64,000 nucleotides of DNA from Microbulbifer pacificus (lineage in GTDB: Bacteria; Pseudomonadota; Gammaproteobacteria; Pseudomonadales; Cellvibrionaceae): contig NZ_PREV01000027.1 in the NCBI RefSeq assembly GCF_002959965.1, forward strand, positions 1,488,001 through 1,552,000, given 5' to 3'. This document shows, piece after piece, positions 48,709 to 59,109 of the stretch. Within the stretch, counting starts at the first letter, position 1, and the number at the start of each line of letters is the position of its first letter. The position numbers and the translations under genes are program-made. The notes under the pieces are model-generated. The model did not search any database and was not told where the DNA came from. It worked only from the letters and a program-made list of their open reading frames with translations.

Positions 48709-49052
48709 ATGTTCCGAGCGCGATCTTTCGGAGTGAGGACTCTGGCTCCAGGATCTACTTTTATACCGCCAGTATTATCTAGCCACTTATCAAGAAACGA
48801 AAATGCTTTGGTATAACCTTCCCAGCCTTTGAAGTAGCCAAAGATCGCGGACAAAATATATACAAAGACCAGCACGTACAAAAATATTGTTTCGTGGCTG
48901 GCAAAGAAAAAATTACCAACCTCTTCTTTGTGGCTTGAGCCTCTAGCCGCAAATGCGAAGATGACCACATAGATAAAAATCAGAAACGTTACTGGAACAA
49001 ACCCCAGCATAATTCCTCTGGCAATCTTCTCTGGTTTTGATGGTTGATACAT
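48687..49052 (-). CDS. Two-helix membrane protein, first cassette gene
   Basis: The 121-residue protein has two transmembrane segments (GIMLGFVPVTFLIFIYVVIFAFAA and ETIFLYVLVFVYILSAIFGYF) and a cytoplasmic-type charged tail GARVLTPKDRARNMHNKARQ. The last codons run into the attC. Family unknown. As the cassette next to attI it is the most recently inserted and, by analogy with other integrons, probably the best expressed; I could not identify the cassette promoter. Confidence 0.7.
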   Translation of the reverse strand: MYQPSKPEKIARGIMLGFVPVTFLIFIYVVIFAFAARGSSHKEEVGNFFFASHETIFLYVLVFVYILSAIFGYFKGWEGYTKAFSFLDKWLDNTGGIKVDPGARVLTPKDRARNMHNKARQ

Positions 49053-49065
49053 GTACTACACCGAT

Positions 49066-49135
49066 GCATAACAGTTTATTCAAAAGCCCAGTCTCTATAT
49101 CACTGATCCAGCTATTTGCGGACCACTAAAAGCCA
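49066..49135 (-). other. Probable attI site (extent approximate)
   Basis: The core GTTATGC (minus strand, plus coordinates 49066-49072) immediately precedes the first cassette and lies about 307 bp from the intI start. No palindrome of attC type is present, as expected of attI. The right limit is a guess. The interval 49136-49320 holds a 72-codon minus-strand frame (49112-49330) without a ribosome site, which I do not call a gene. Confidence 0.6.
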
Positions 49136-49323
49136 TCCGGAAACAAAATTCCTATCCAAATCAAATAGATACAGAAAGCCCCCACAAGTTGAAGTAAACC
49201 TGATATATGGCACACGATCAATATATCTCTGAAAGACTGGAAATACGCCAAAATAAAACGCATGAATATCAATAGCTTGTGAAAATCTGACCACTTTTTG
49301 AACAACCGCTACTGATCTGGATA

Positions 49324-49368
49324 TTGACACACGCCACCCCAGGAAAAATACTGTACATAAATCCAGTC
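49324..49368 (+). promoter_or_regulatory. intI promoter overlapped by a LexA-like SOS box
   Basis: TTGACA (49324-49329) and AATACT (49347-49352), spacing 17, form a promoter for intI. TACTGTACATAAATCCAGTC (49349-49368) matches the E. coli LexA consensus at about 16 of 20 positions, with CTGT-N8-CCAG differing from CTGT-N8-ACAG by one base. It overlaps the -10, so LexA would block transcription until DNA damage, as known for other integrases. Confidence 0.75.
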
Positions 49369-49379
49369 TGGAGTGTGAA

Positions 49380-50423
49380 ATGGACGATATTCGCCACAGT
49401 ATTCCGGCTACTCCGGTTCGTTTTATCGATCAACTTCGTCAGCATATGCGCCAAAATGGACTGTCGTATCGAACAGAGCAAACCTACATACATTGGATCA
49501 AGAGGTTTATCCACTTTCATGGCCTCAAGCATCCCAAGAATTTGGGCCGCAGTGAAATCCAGTCGTACCTGAACCATATTTCGATCAACCGACGCTGCGC
49601 CATAAATACGCAACGTGTTGTATTGAATGCGCTGGTTTATTTATACAAGCGATTTTTCGACAGGGATACCGATGATCTCGACTTCAAGACTGCCAAGCAA
49701 CCGCGCAAGCTACCTGTTGTGTACAGCCGCGAAGAAGTTGCCAGGATCCTCGCACAGCTGGATGGGGTTTACCGGCTCCAGGTTGCTTTGATGTATGGCA
49801 CGGGTTTGAGAATTGCTGAACTGCTGTCTTTACGGGTTAAGGACATTGATTTTGGTAGTAACAATATCGTTGTACGTGGTGGCAAGGGCAATAAAGACCG
49901 GACAACGATTTTGCCGCAGGATCTGAAGGTTGAATTACAAGCACAGATTCGAAAAGTGGCGAGGTTGCACCAGCGCGATTTAGAGGATGGCTTCGGTGAG
50001 GTGTATTTGCCAGACGCGCTCGAGCGAAAGTATCCAAATGCGGCACGCCAGCTTACCTGGCAGTATCTATTTCCATCCAGCAATATCGGGGTAGATCCTC
50101 GCACCGGTGTCGAGCGCCGCCATCATATGCATCCCTCCACCCTGTCCCGCCAGATTCGACTTGCGGTGAAGCAGGCGCGAGTGCTCAAGCCAGCCAAAGC
50201 CCATGCCTTTCGCCACAGTTTCGCTACCCATCTGCTGGAAGCCGGGTACGATCTGCGCACGATCCAAGAGCTGTTGGGGCACTCGGATATCAGCACCACC
50301 GAGATCTACACCCATGTGATCAATCGTGGTGATAAGGGCGTATTGAGCCCAATGGATCGCTTGCCGTTGATAACAAATACTCAGGTTTCAGAGCCTGAAA
50401 TTCTTTATCTCGCGGCAAGTTAA
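49380..50423 (+). CDS. intI: Integron integrase IntI (tyrosine recombinase)
   Basis: Site-specific recombinase that inserts and excises cassettes at attI and attC. The 347-residue protein has a SAM-like core-binding domain (about 15-95) and a catalytic domain with Arg144 (GTGLRIAELLSL), His275/Arg278 (AHAFRHSFATHLLE), His301 (LLGHSDIS) and nucleophile Tyr310 (TEIYTH). The integron-specific insertion lies at about 208-232 (VYLPDALERKYPN, then LTWQYLFPSS). Full length and without disruption, so probably functional. GGAG lies six bases upstream of the ATG. It converges with groEL across a shared terminator. Confidence 0.97.
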   Translation: MDDIRHSIPATPVRFIDQLRQHMRQNGLSYRTEQTYIHWIKRFIHFHGLKHPKNLGRSEIQSYLNHISINRRCAINTQRVVLNALVYLYKRFFDRDTDDLDFKTAKQPRKLPVVYSREEVARILAQLDGVYRLQVALMYGTGLRIAELLSLRVKDIDFGSNNIVVRGGKGNKDRTTILPQDLKVELQAQIRKVARLHQRDLEDGFGEVYLPDALERKYPNAARQLTWQYLFPSSNIGVDPRTGVERRHHMHPSTLSRQIRLAVKQARVLKPAKAHAFRHSFATHLLEAGYDLRTIQELLGHSDISTTEIYTHVINRGDKGVLSPMDRLPLITNTQVSEPEILYLAAS

Positions 50424-50454
50424 GTCGAGAACGATCGCGACCTATGGTGAAAAT

Positions 50455-50483
50455 AAAAAAACCCCGCAATGCGGGGTTTTTTT
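50455..50483. terminator. Bidirectional terminator between intI and groEL
   Basis: Stem AAAAAAACCCCGC / GCGGGGTTTTTTT around AAT, between the two convergent genes. Confidence 0.93.
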
Positions 50484-50505
50484 ATGGGTTTGGCTGGAAG
50501 CCGGC

Positions 50506-52158
<1,653 letters not shown>

Positions 52159-52193
52159 TCAATTCTGTGTGCGATGGAGGTTCGGGGGGCTTA

Positions 52194-52487
52194 TCACCCT
52201 TCCAGAACGCCGTAGATGTCGCTTTCGCTCATGATGATCAGCTCTTCGCCATCCACCTTGAGGGTGTTGCTGTCGGCATAACGGCCGAACACTACGGTGT
52301 CACCTACTTTTACGGACAGCGCGCGCACGTCGCCGTTGTCCAGCAGCTTGCCTTCGCCTACGGCAACCACTTCGCCCTGATTCGGCTTTTCTTTGGCAGC
52401 GCCCGGCAGAACGATACCACCGGCGGATTTGGCTTCTTCTTCCTTACGGCGTACTACGACGCGGTCGTGTAAAGGACGAATTTTCAT
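52194..52487 (-). CDS. groS: Co-chaperonin GroES
   Basis: The 97-residue protein starts [34 protein letters not shown] with the mobile loop, and ends in [18 protein letters not shown]. It caps the GroEL ring. The start at 52487 has GGAGAG upstream; the longer open frame upstream is non-coding. Confidence 0.99.
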   Translation of the reverse strand: MKIRPLHDRVVVRRKEEEAKSAGGIVLPGAAKEKPNQGEVVAVGEGKLLDNGDVRALSVKVGDTVVFGRYADSNTLKVDGEELIIMSESDIYGVLEG

Positions 52488-52605
52488 GGATTGGCTCTCC
52501 ATTGAGTTATTTGGGGTTGCAATACCAAGTGACCCACGCTCTCTCTGACCGTGGGGCCAGCCCCGCTGCGAAGACTGCAACGGAGCAAAAACTTGAGGTG
52601 CAGCC

Positions 52606-52634
52606 TATCTAAGGGCGGGCAGAGGGATTTCAAC
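52606..52634 (-). promoter_or_regulatory. Putative heat-shock promoter of groES-groEL
   Basis: On the minus strand GTTGAAA (52628-52634) resembles the sigma-32 -35 element. A C-rich segment CCGCCCTTAGAT follows at roughly -10 distance. The -10 match is poor, so this is tentative. No CIRCE repeat is visible. Confidence 0.35.
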
Positions 52635-52702
52635 AGCGGCAGGAAAAAAACTGGGAAAAAATGTGGTGCCAGCAGCGTGCAAGGTCAAAAAACAGGCAGA
52701 GC

Positions 52703-53200
52703 TCAGAGATGGGGATTATCTTCCGCAGACTTGTTGTGAGGTTGACTACGCGACTTTTTATCCTCACCTTCTCGCTGATAGTCTCCCTCAATGATTCGGC
52801 CGCCATCGGGTTCCTGGCCGTCCGCGCCGGGCGTATAACCCGGCTGAACAATCACCATGCGGCTCAGGAACTTGCCGAGCACCAGTTGGCGCAAGCCGGG
52901 TATCAGGCAGATGAAGCCCAAGGTGTCAGTGATGAATCCCGGAGTAAGCAGCAGAGCACCGCCGACCGCGAGGAAAACCCCCTCCGCCATCTCCCGGGCC
53001 GGAACCTCCCCCACGCGCATTTTTTCCTGGGCACGCATCAGGGTGGAAATACCCTGGTGCCGCAGCAACGCCACCCCCACCATTGCCGTGAGCAGCACCA
53101 GGCCAATGGTGGGCAGTGCGCCGATTTTTTCGCCGACCGAGATCAGCAGCCACATCTCGAGAATCGGCAGGACAATAAAAAGAATCAGGAATGGACGCAT
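52703..53200 (-). CDS. fxsA: FxsA-family membrane protein
   Basis: The 165-residue inner-membrane protein starts MRPFLILFIVLPILEMWLLI and has the FxsA core (GALPTIGLVLLTAMVGVALLRHQG, then REMAEGVFLAVGGALLLTPGFITDTLG) followed by a hydrophilic tail. In E. coli overproduction affects phage T7 exclusion; normal role unknown. Start at 53200; an ATG 15 bp upstream is possible. It lies upstream of groES on the same strand, as in several gammaproteobacteria. Confidence 0.9.
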   Translation of the reverse strand: MRPFLILFIVLPILEMWLLISVGEKIGALPTIGLVLLTAMVGVALLRHQGISTLMRAQEKMRVGEVPAREMAEGVFLAVGGALLLTPGFITDTLGFICLIPGLRQLVLGKFLSRMVIVQPGYTPGADGQEPDGGRIIEGDYQREGEDKKSRSQPHNKSAEDNPHL

Positions 53201-53454
53201 GGTTTTGGACTCCACGGCGGAACAGTTCCGCGAGATACGGGCCGGTGTATAGTTTGCAAGCCAACAGAATCTGGCATATCTAATATGCTTAACAGGAATC
53301 AGCGCAGAAATCCCAAATGGGAGCGCGCAGCTTATCGGGTTCGCAGTGTAGCCACTCCCCTATGTGACGCGCAAATACGCGCTACTGAGCCCTTTTCCAT
53401 GGCAACACGAATCTGCAGACGACAGATCCGTACGGCGAAGGAATACCAGGCAAA

Positions 53455-54621
53455 ATGGAAAGCGACACCGTTACCAACGATCCGAGCAACAATACTGGGA
53501 AGACCAATACAGCAACCACCGCTCCCCACCTGCTGGTAGAGCTGTTGCGAACCGCCGATATCCAAATCAATGGCGACCGACCATGGGACATGCAACTGCA
53601 CCGCGCCCAGGCACTGGATGAAATAGTCGCCCGCCACAGCCTTGGCCTGGGTGAAAGCTATATGCGCGGTGACTGGAGCTGTATGGCTCTGGACCAGTTT
53701 TTCTACCGGCTGTTGCGCGCCAATCTGCAGAACCAGATAAAGCCATTTCGCGACCTTTGGCGAATCACTCGCAGCTTCGTGGTCAACCTGCAGAGTCCAC
53801 GCCGGGCATTCCAGGTCGGCGAACACCACTATGATCTCGGCAACGATTTTTACCGCGCCATGCTGGACCGGCGGATGACCTACAGCTGTGGTTACTGGAA
53901 GGACGCCGATAATCTGGAACAGGCACAGGCAGCCAAACTCGATCTGATCTGCCGCAAGCTCGAACTGCAGCCAGGCATGCGCCTACTGGACATCGGTTGC
54001 GGTTGGGGAAGCCTCGTTGGCTACGCGGCGGAGCACTACGGTGTTGAGTGTGTCGGGGTTACTGTCTCCCGCGAGCAGAAACAGTTTGTAGACGAGCACT
54101 ACGCCGCCCGCCCCATTCAGGTTGAGCTGATGGACTATCGCAAGCTCACAGGTAAATTCGACCGCATCGCCAGCGTCGGGATGTTCGAACATGTGGGACG
54201 ACGCAACCACCGCACATTCATGCAAGTGGCAAAGCGCTGCCTCAAACCGAATGGTCTGCTACTGTTGCACACCATTGGCAAAAATCGACGCCATTCCACC
54301 ACCGATCCCTGGATTGAAAAATACATTTTTCCCAACGGAGATCTACCCTCGAATAGCCAGATCTGCAATGCCGCGGAAAAGCAATTATTGATAGAGGACC
54401 TGCACAACTTCGGTTCTGACTACGATCGGACGCTGATGGCCTGGCACGAAAATTTTGAAAAATCCTGGGAAGACTTTGCCGACCATTTCGGGCAGGAATT
54501 TTACCGCATGTGGCGCTACTACTTGCTTTCTTGCGCCGGAGCCTTTCGCGCCCGCCACATCCAGTTATGGCAGTGGGTACTTTCTGACTTTCGCGACGGG
54601 GGCGTCACCAGAGTGAGTTGA
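53455..54621 (+). CDS. Cyclopropane-fatty-acid synthase-family methyltransferase
   Basis: SAM-dependent enzyme acting on unsaturated acyl chains of phospholipids. The 388-residue protein has the CFA N-terminal part (DRPWDMQLHRAQALDEIVARHSLGLGESYMRGDW), HYDLGNDFYRAMLDRRMTYSCGYW, the SAM motif LDIGCGWGSLVGYAA (178-192) and the C-terminal WHENFEKSWEDF. Whether it makes cyclopropane rings or another methyl product cannot be told here. It is divergent from fxsA and faces the SDR gene. Confidence 0.9.
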   Translation: MESDTVTNDPSNNTGKTNTATTAPHLLVELLRTADIQINGDRPWDMQLHRAQALDEIVARHSLGLGESYMRGDWSCMALDQFFYRLLRANLQNQIKPFRDLWRITRSFVVNLQSPRRAFQVGEHHYDLGNDFYRAMLDRRMTYSCGYWKDADNLEQAQAAKLDLICRKLELQPGMRLLDIGCGWGSLVGYAAEHYGVECVGVTVSREQKQFVDEHYAARPIQVELMDYRKLTGKFDRIASVGMFEHVGRRNHRTFMQVAKRCLKPNGLLLLHTIGKNRRHSTTDPWIEKYIFPNGDLPSNSQICNAAEKQLLIEDLHNFGSDYDRTLMAWHENFEKSWEDFADHFGQEFYRMWRYYLLSCAGAFRARHIQLWQWVLSDFRDGGVTRVS

Positions 54622-54654
54622 AGCCCGCCTGTCGCGGACTCCAACTCCCGGGTG

Positions 54655-55416
54655 TTACATTCTCGCGCCGCCGTCCACCTCGATAACACGACCGCTGACA
54701 TAATCGTTGTCGATAATAAAGGCCAGGGTGCTTGCGATTTCCGCTGGTTCACCGATGCGGCGCAATGGGACCTGTTTCACCAGGCTGTCGAGAATTTCCG
54801 GACGCATCTGAGCCACCATATCGGTGCCGATAAATCCGGGGGCAATGGCAGCAACCCGAATGCCGTAGCGGGCGAGCTCGCGAGCCCAGGTCACGGTCAT
54901 GGTGGCAACACCCGCCTTGGACGCGGAGTAATTGGTCTGCCCCATATTACCAGCACGCGAAACACTGGAAATATTGACGATCACGCCACCTTTACCCCGC
55001 TCGGCCATACTCGCAGCGGCTGCACGAGTACAGAGAAAAACTCCCGTCAGATTTACATCGATCACCGACTGCCACTGCGCCAGAGACATTCTCTCCGCAA
55101 CCTTGCCATCCTTGACCTTGAGCAACATGCCATCGCGCATAATGCCGGCGTTGTTTACCAGCACATCAAGACCATCAAAATCCTGAACAATCGCGGCAAA
55201 AGTGCTATCTACAGCCTCCTCACTGGCCACGTTCACAACGTAACTGCGCGCCTCGGCTCCCAATGCCGTACAGGCAGCGACACTTTCATCTAGACCTGTC
55301 TGGTTAACATCCAACAACGCCAGTCGCGCGCCTCGCTCCGCGAGATAAACAGCCATAGAGCGACCGAGGCCCTGACCAGCACCGGTAATGGCGACAACAC
55401 TTTCTGAAACCTGCAT
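54655..55416 (-). CDS. Short-chain dehydrogenase, FabG-like 3-oxoacyl-ACP reductase
   Basis: NAD(P)H-dependent SDR of 253 residues: cofactor motif TGAGQGLGR (11-19), NNAG (88-91), catalytic Ser150/151, Tyr163 and Lys167 (YSASK), and an [10 protein letters not shown] segment. Overall layout matches FabG, but since it is not beside acpP or fabD it may be a paralogue acting on CoA substrates. The start at 55416 has GAGG upstream. Confidence 0.88.
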   Translation of the reverse strand: MQVSESVVAITGAGQGLGRSMAVYLAERGARLALLDVNQTGLDESVAACTALGAEARSYVVNVASEEAVDSTFAAIVQDFDGLDVLVNNAGIMRDGMLLKVKDGKVAERMSLAQWQSVIDVNLTGVFLCTRAAAASMAERGKGGVIVNISSVSRAGNMGQTNYSASKAGVATMTVTWARELARYGIRVAAIAPGFIGTDMVAQMRPEILDSLVKQVPLRRIGEPAEIASTLAFIIDNDYVSGRVIEVDGGARM

Positions 55417-55468
55417 AGGTACCTCTGAATTTAATATTCGGTGGATAACCGGCTTCCCCTTTGATGGG

Positions 55469-56536
55469 CTACCAGGAATACCCAACACCAACGGTCATTT
55501 TTGTGTCTTCTTTCGCACTGTCCAGCGACGGGGTGTTGTCGTACTGCCAGGCGTATTTCAGTTCCATCAGAATGCCCTTAACCAGCGGAGTGCGCACGCC
55601 GATTTCCGCATTACTCTGGTAATCCTCGCTCCGATCCAGCGACTGCAGTAGTTCCTGGTTGTAATAAACTTCAGGTCCCAGCTCGAATTTGTAGCGAAAA
55701 TCCCAGGCAGTACGACCCGCCGCATAACGCTTATCGGCCGTTCCGCTCAGCGAGGAATCGATGAAGTCGTCTCTCACACTGCTCATACCGCCCTGAATGG
55801 AAAACGCAGACTTGTCCGTATCAAAAAACAGGTAACCAAGACCGAGACCGACCGTGGTGCTGAGATCCAGGTTGCGCGCCTCTTCATGTAGAAACGCACT
55901 GTTGCCTGCGGCAAACCACTTCTCCGAGAAAATCCAACGCAGGTCGTAATTGAGACGGTACTTCTCCAGATTCTCGACTTCGGTGCTGTTCTGATTTTGG
56001 TACTGGGTACCAAGCAGGTGGTGGAAGTCGCCATTACGGATATCGAAGTTGGCATTGATATCCCAGTCCTCGCGCTCGCGGTTACCGTCCTCGAACACAC
56101 CGGATGCCGCCACGTTTCCGCGGAAAATGATCGGATCACCTACGAAATTGATATACGGCTCGGCGTGGTCGATCGCGGGAAAGTCCATCACCCAACCATC
56201 ACCCTCGTCGCAATACAGCTCCCACTGTTCACGACGGTGACCCGCCAGCGCGCAGGGTTCATCGCGACCGGCGATCTTGAGATCCTTGTCGGTCTCCAGT
56301 GACAGGATTTTTTCCTTTTCCACGGTGATGTCGCCGAAGGTCTCCGATTTCCACACCACATGGTCACGCTCAACCACTACGAGTTCGCCATAAATCCGGT
56401 CTCCATTGGCCAGGCTCAGCACGCCGGCGCTGACACTGGGGGCGGCGACCAGCGACAGGGTCATGGCTGTCCCGGTACAAAATGGGCGGGAAATCGAGGA
56501 AAAAAAGTGTAAAGTTCTGGAAACAGCAGAATGCAC
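55469..56536 (-). CDS. DUF481 outer-membrane protein, YdiY-like
   Basis: The 355-residue protein has a signal peptide ([12 protein letters not shown]), a small N-terminal domain ([33 protein letters not shown]), and a DUF481 barrel of alternating strands, ending in MTVGVGYSW with a terminal aromatic residue. YdiY of E. coli is a relative of unknown function. The start could be 56536 or the internal ATG at 56464. Confidence 0.82.
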   Translation of the reverse strand: MHSAVSRTLHFFSSISRPFCTGTAMTLSLVAAPSVSAGVLSLANGDRIYGELVVVERDHVVWKSETFGDITVEKEKILSLETDKDLKIAGRDEPCALAGHRREQWELYCDEGDGWVMDFPAIDHAEPYINFVGDPIIFRGNVAASGVFEDGNREREDWDINANFDIRNGDFHHLLGTQYQNQNSTEVENLEKYRLNYDLRWIFSEKWFAAGNSAFLHEEARNLDLSTTVGLGLGYLFFDTDKSAFSIQGGMSSVRDDFIDSSLSGTADKRYAAGRTAWDFRYKFELGPEVYYNQELLQSLDRSEDYQSNAEIGVRTPLVKGILMELKYAWQYDNTPSLDSAKEDTKMTVGVGYSW

Positions 56537-56574
56537 GAAACAACCTTTAGATAGCCTGGAGTTATTAGCTGAAA

Positions 56575-56958
56575 GTGCGCAATAAATCTGGAAATGAAAA
56601 TAGTAAAACTTCAGGAACCAGCGAAACGCGGAAAATCAAAAATGAGCCCAATGATGCCACAACTCGCATCTGCCTTGCACTTGCGCAAGTCCCATTTGGA
56701 CGGGTAGTCACTTATGGCAGTCTGGCACAACTGGCTGGATTGCCGAGAGCAGCACGTCTTGTCGGGCAAACGCTGCGCAAACTACCAAAAGACACACGGC
56801 TGCCTTGGCATCGGGTACTGAATGCTCTAGGTAAAATATCGCTGCCGGAGCCCGGTGCGCAGAGGCAGAAAAAACGGCTGGAAGCTGAGGGTATTACCTT
56901 GATCAATGGCAAGGTGGATTTGGGGCTTTATCTGTGGCCCAAACCCGGGGAACTCTAG
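56575..56958 (+). CDS. Alkyltransferase-like protein (ATL, PWHR variant)
   Basis: The 127-residue protein is a single MGMT DNA-binding domain: QVPFGRVVTYGSLAQLAGLPRAARLVGQTLRKLPKDTRLPWHRVLNALGKISLP. The alkyl-acceptor cysteine of PCHR is replaced by Trp78 (PWHR), as in the non-enzymatic ATL proteins that flag O6-alkylguanine for nucleotide excision repair. The start appears to be GTG 56575, with a distant GGAG; the first ~27 residues are polar and probably disordered, so a later start is possible. Confidence 0.85.
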   Translation: MRNKSGNENSKTSGTSETRKIKNEPNDATTRICLALAQVPFGRVVTYGSLAQLAGLPRAARLVGQTLRKLPKDTRLPWHRVLNALGKISLPEPGAQRQKKRLEAEGITLINGKVDLGLYLWPKPGEL

Positions 56959-56982
56959 TCAAGACCAGTCTTCCGGTCACCA

Positions 56983-58353
56983 TCAACTCTGTACTCTCTC
57001 CCCCTTTTCAGAAACACCGGCCGCTTCCTCATCCCTGTTGCGGTACCAAATATAAATTGCGAGCAATACTGCAGGGATTCCGAGGATCGCCACCAGAATA
57101 AAGAAAAACGGATACCCTTCGGCATCGACAACAATTCCAGAAAAACCACTGATGAATTTGCCGGGCAGAGTCATCAAAGAACTGAACAGAGCATACTGCG
57201 TTGCCGTATAGGACTGATTGACCAGGCTTGAAAGGAACGCAATAAATACAGAGTTGGAAATTCCAGCACTGATATTGTCCGCGCTGATTGCAATGGCCAG
57301 CCAGGTTTTATCCGCACCTAACGTGGCCAGATGCGCAAACAGCAGATTGGTTGAAGCGACCATCACCGCACCGAGAATCAGTGGGCGCAGTATACCGAAC
57401 CGCACCACCATCGCGCCCCCGAGAAACGCACCGATCATGGTACAGACGAAACCGAACAGCTTGCCGATCTGAGCGATGTCATCTTTGCTGAAACCCAGGT
57501 CGAGATAAAACGGATTGGCCATGACCCCCATGGCAATGTCACTCACCCGATAGATACCGATAAACAGCAGAAGTACGATAGCAAATCGCCCGTTTCGCTC
57601 GAAAAACTCGATAAATGGGCAAGCAACGGAACGTACGAACCACTCGCTGATCCTGCTGTGCCTGCCACTGCCTAGCACTCTGTCTACCCACTCGTGCTGG
57701 AACTCGTTCCCTTGGGCACGCGCCTTTTGATGGTCAGGCTCAGAGACCAGCAGCGTGGTAATGATCCCCACCACCATCAGTGCCGCCATCGACATATAGC
57801 TGATACTCCAGCTGGTATATTCGGCGATAAACAGTGCGCCCGCGCCGGCGATCAGCAACGCGACCCGATAACCAAATACGTACATTGCCGCCATGGCGCC
57901 CTGATACTGCGTATCTACCGCCTCGATTCGGTATGCATCGATCACCACATCCTGCGACGCCGAGCAGAAGGCCACCAGTACGCCAAAACCGAAAATCGCC
58001 GGCAGCCCTAATTGTGGATTGATTCGGCTCATGGCGAACAACCCGGCAGCAACGCCGATCTGTGATACCAGCATCCAACTGCGCCGTTTGCCCATAAGGT
58101 TGGTCAGGAACGGGATACGCAGCGAGTCGATAATCGGCGCCCATACGAACTTGATGGAAAACGTGATGCCAATCCAGGCCGCAAAGCCAATGGTTGTGCG
58201 GCTGACGCCGTAATCTCTCAGCCACGCCGTAAGAGTGGAAAATACCAGCAGGAGCGGAAGGCCGGCGGATATACCCAGGAAAAACATGGCCAGGACTTTT
58301 GGCCGTGAGTACACCTTGAGTGCTTCTCCCCAGGTCATTTTATTTTGCTGCAT
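56983..58353 (-). CDS. ampG: AmpG-family muropeptide permease
   Basis: Inner-membrane MFS transporter that imports anhydro-muropeptides for recycling. The 456-residue protein has about 12 or more transmembrane helices and the AmpG-typical N-terminus KVLAMFFLGISAGLPLLLVFSTLTAWLRDYGVSRTTIGF, plus the GVLVAFCSASQDVVIDAYRIE region. It lies in the neighbourhood of ampE and ampD, supporting a common role in cell-wall recycling and beta-lactamase signalling. Confidence 0.92.
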   Translation of the reverse strand: MQQNKMTWGEALKVYSRPKVLAMFFLGISAGLPLLLVFSTLTAWLRDYGVSRTTIGFAAWIGITFSIKFVWAPIIDSLRIPFLTNLMGKRRSWMLVSQIGVAAGLFAMSRINPQLGLPAIFGFGVLVAFCSASQDVVIDAYRIEAVDTQYQGAMAAMYVFGYRVALLIAGAGALFIAEYTSWSISYMSMAALMVVGIITTLLVSEPDHQKARAQGNEFQHEWVDRVLGSGRHSRISEWFVRSVACPFIEFFERNGRFAIVLLLFIGIYRVSDIAMGVMANPFYLDLGFSKDDIAQIGKLFGFVCTMIGAFLGGAMVVRFGILRPLILGAVMVASTNLLFAHLATLGADKTWLAIAISADNISAGISNSVFIAFLSSLVNQSYTATQYALFSSLMTLPGKFISGFSGIVVDAEGYPFFFILVAILGIPAVLLAIYIWYRNRDEEAAGVSEKGERVQS

Positions 58354-58422
58354 GGGCGAGCTCTGCGTCCTTCTTGTTTATGGCATACAGCCAGAGCCGA
58401 TTCGGCGGCTATCGGACTCGGT

Positions 58423-59073
58423 TCAACGACCGTAAATAACATCCAACTGAGCTTCCGCCAACGTATTGGCTTCGATCTGTTCTAGCACTTTCGCCGCAGG
58501 ACTGCTTTCATCCAGCGGCAGCATGTCTACCTTGAGCGCGAATATCCTGAATTGATACTGTTGATCGTCGCGCCCTTCCGGGGGACATGCGCCCGTATAT
58601 CCGTGGCCGCGGTAATCGGTACGGCTCTGGATCGCTTCAGGTATCAACCCGGACTTCGGATCTCCCGCGCCCTCCGGCAACGAAGTCAAATCCGAGGGAA
58701 TATTAAACAAGACCCAGTGCCAGCGGCTATTTCCGGAAAGCACATCCGGCTCGATCATTGTCAGTGCAAAACTGCGCGTCCCCTCAGGAGCACCCCGCCA
58801 GTGCAGCTCTGGAGAGACATTCTCACCACTGCACGCAGAACCCTTATACAACCGCGCTGGCGATATCCTGTCGCCTTCGCCGACGCTACCGGATGCGAGA
58901 GTAAATACTTCCGCATTTGCCAGCCCGGCTGGCAGCGCCATCAGAGACAGCAACCACAGCCATATCAAGCGACGGGACGAAACTGCCAACAGTGTAGCAG
59001 CAGACTTCTTCAACCATAGGGTGTAGGAAGGCCATGTCTGCGAGACAATTGAAAACACGTTAGGGTATTGCAT
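58423..59073 (-). CDS. Exported YbhB/YbcL-type PEBP-family protein
   Basis: The 216-residue protein has an N-terminal hydrophobic leader (LIWLWLLSLMALPAGLANA) and a phosphatidylethanolamine-binding-protein fold with CSGENVSPELHWRGAPEGTRSFALTMIEPDV, WHWVLFNIP and HGYTGACPPEG. Bacterial members are of unclear function; some inhibit proteases or kinases. The start is not certain since the leader extends about 35 residues before the hydrophobic core. Confidence 0.85.
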   Translation of the reverse strand: MQYPNVFSIVSQTWPSYTLWLKKSAATLLAVSSRRLIWLWLLSLMALPAGLANAEVFTLASGSVGEGDRISPARLYKGSACSGENVSPELHWRGAPEGTRSFALTMIEPDVLSGNSRWHWVLFNIPSDLTSLPEGAGDPKSGLIPEAIQSRTDYRGHGYTGACPPEGRDDQQYQFRIFALKVDMLPLDESSPAAKVLEQIEANTLAEAQLDVIYGR

Positions 59074-59109
59074 ACGACGCTCCGAGCAACTACTGACTGG
59101 CCGCCCGTG

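Larger units (their letters stand above)
41718..50423. mobile_element. Chromosomal integron: IntI plus an array of about 12 gene cassettes
   Basis: The platform is an integron integrase gene on the plus strand at the right end and a cassette array to its left in which every gene lies on the minus strand, the standard divergent layout. Ten full attC sites (one split by an insertion sequence), one very short attC-like site and one eroded arm punctuate the array. Neighbouring chromosomal genes (dusC, tRNA-Arg, groEL) are intact on both sides. No transposition or conjugation gene other than the IS3 element is present, which fits a sedentary chromosomal integron. Confidence 0.93.

Noticed and set aside
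49112-49330. 72-codon minus-strand frame between attI and intI
   Set aside because: No ribosome site, no attC behind it and it covers the intI promoter; probably chance.
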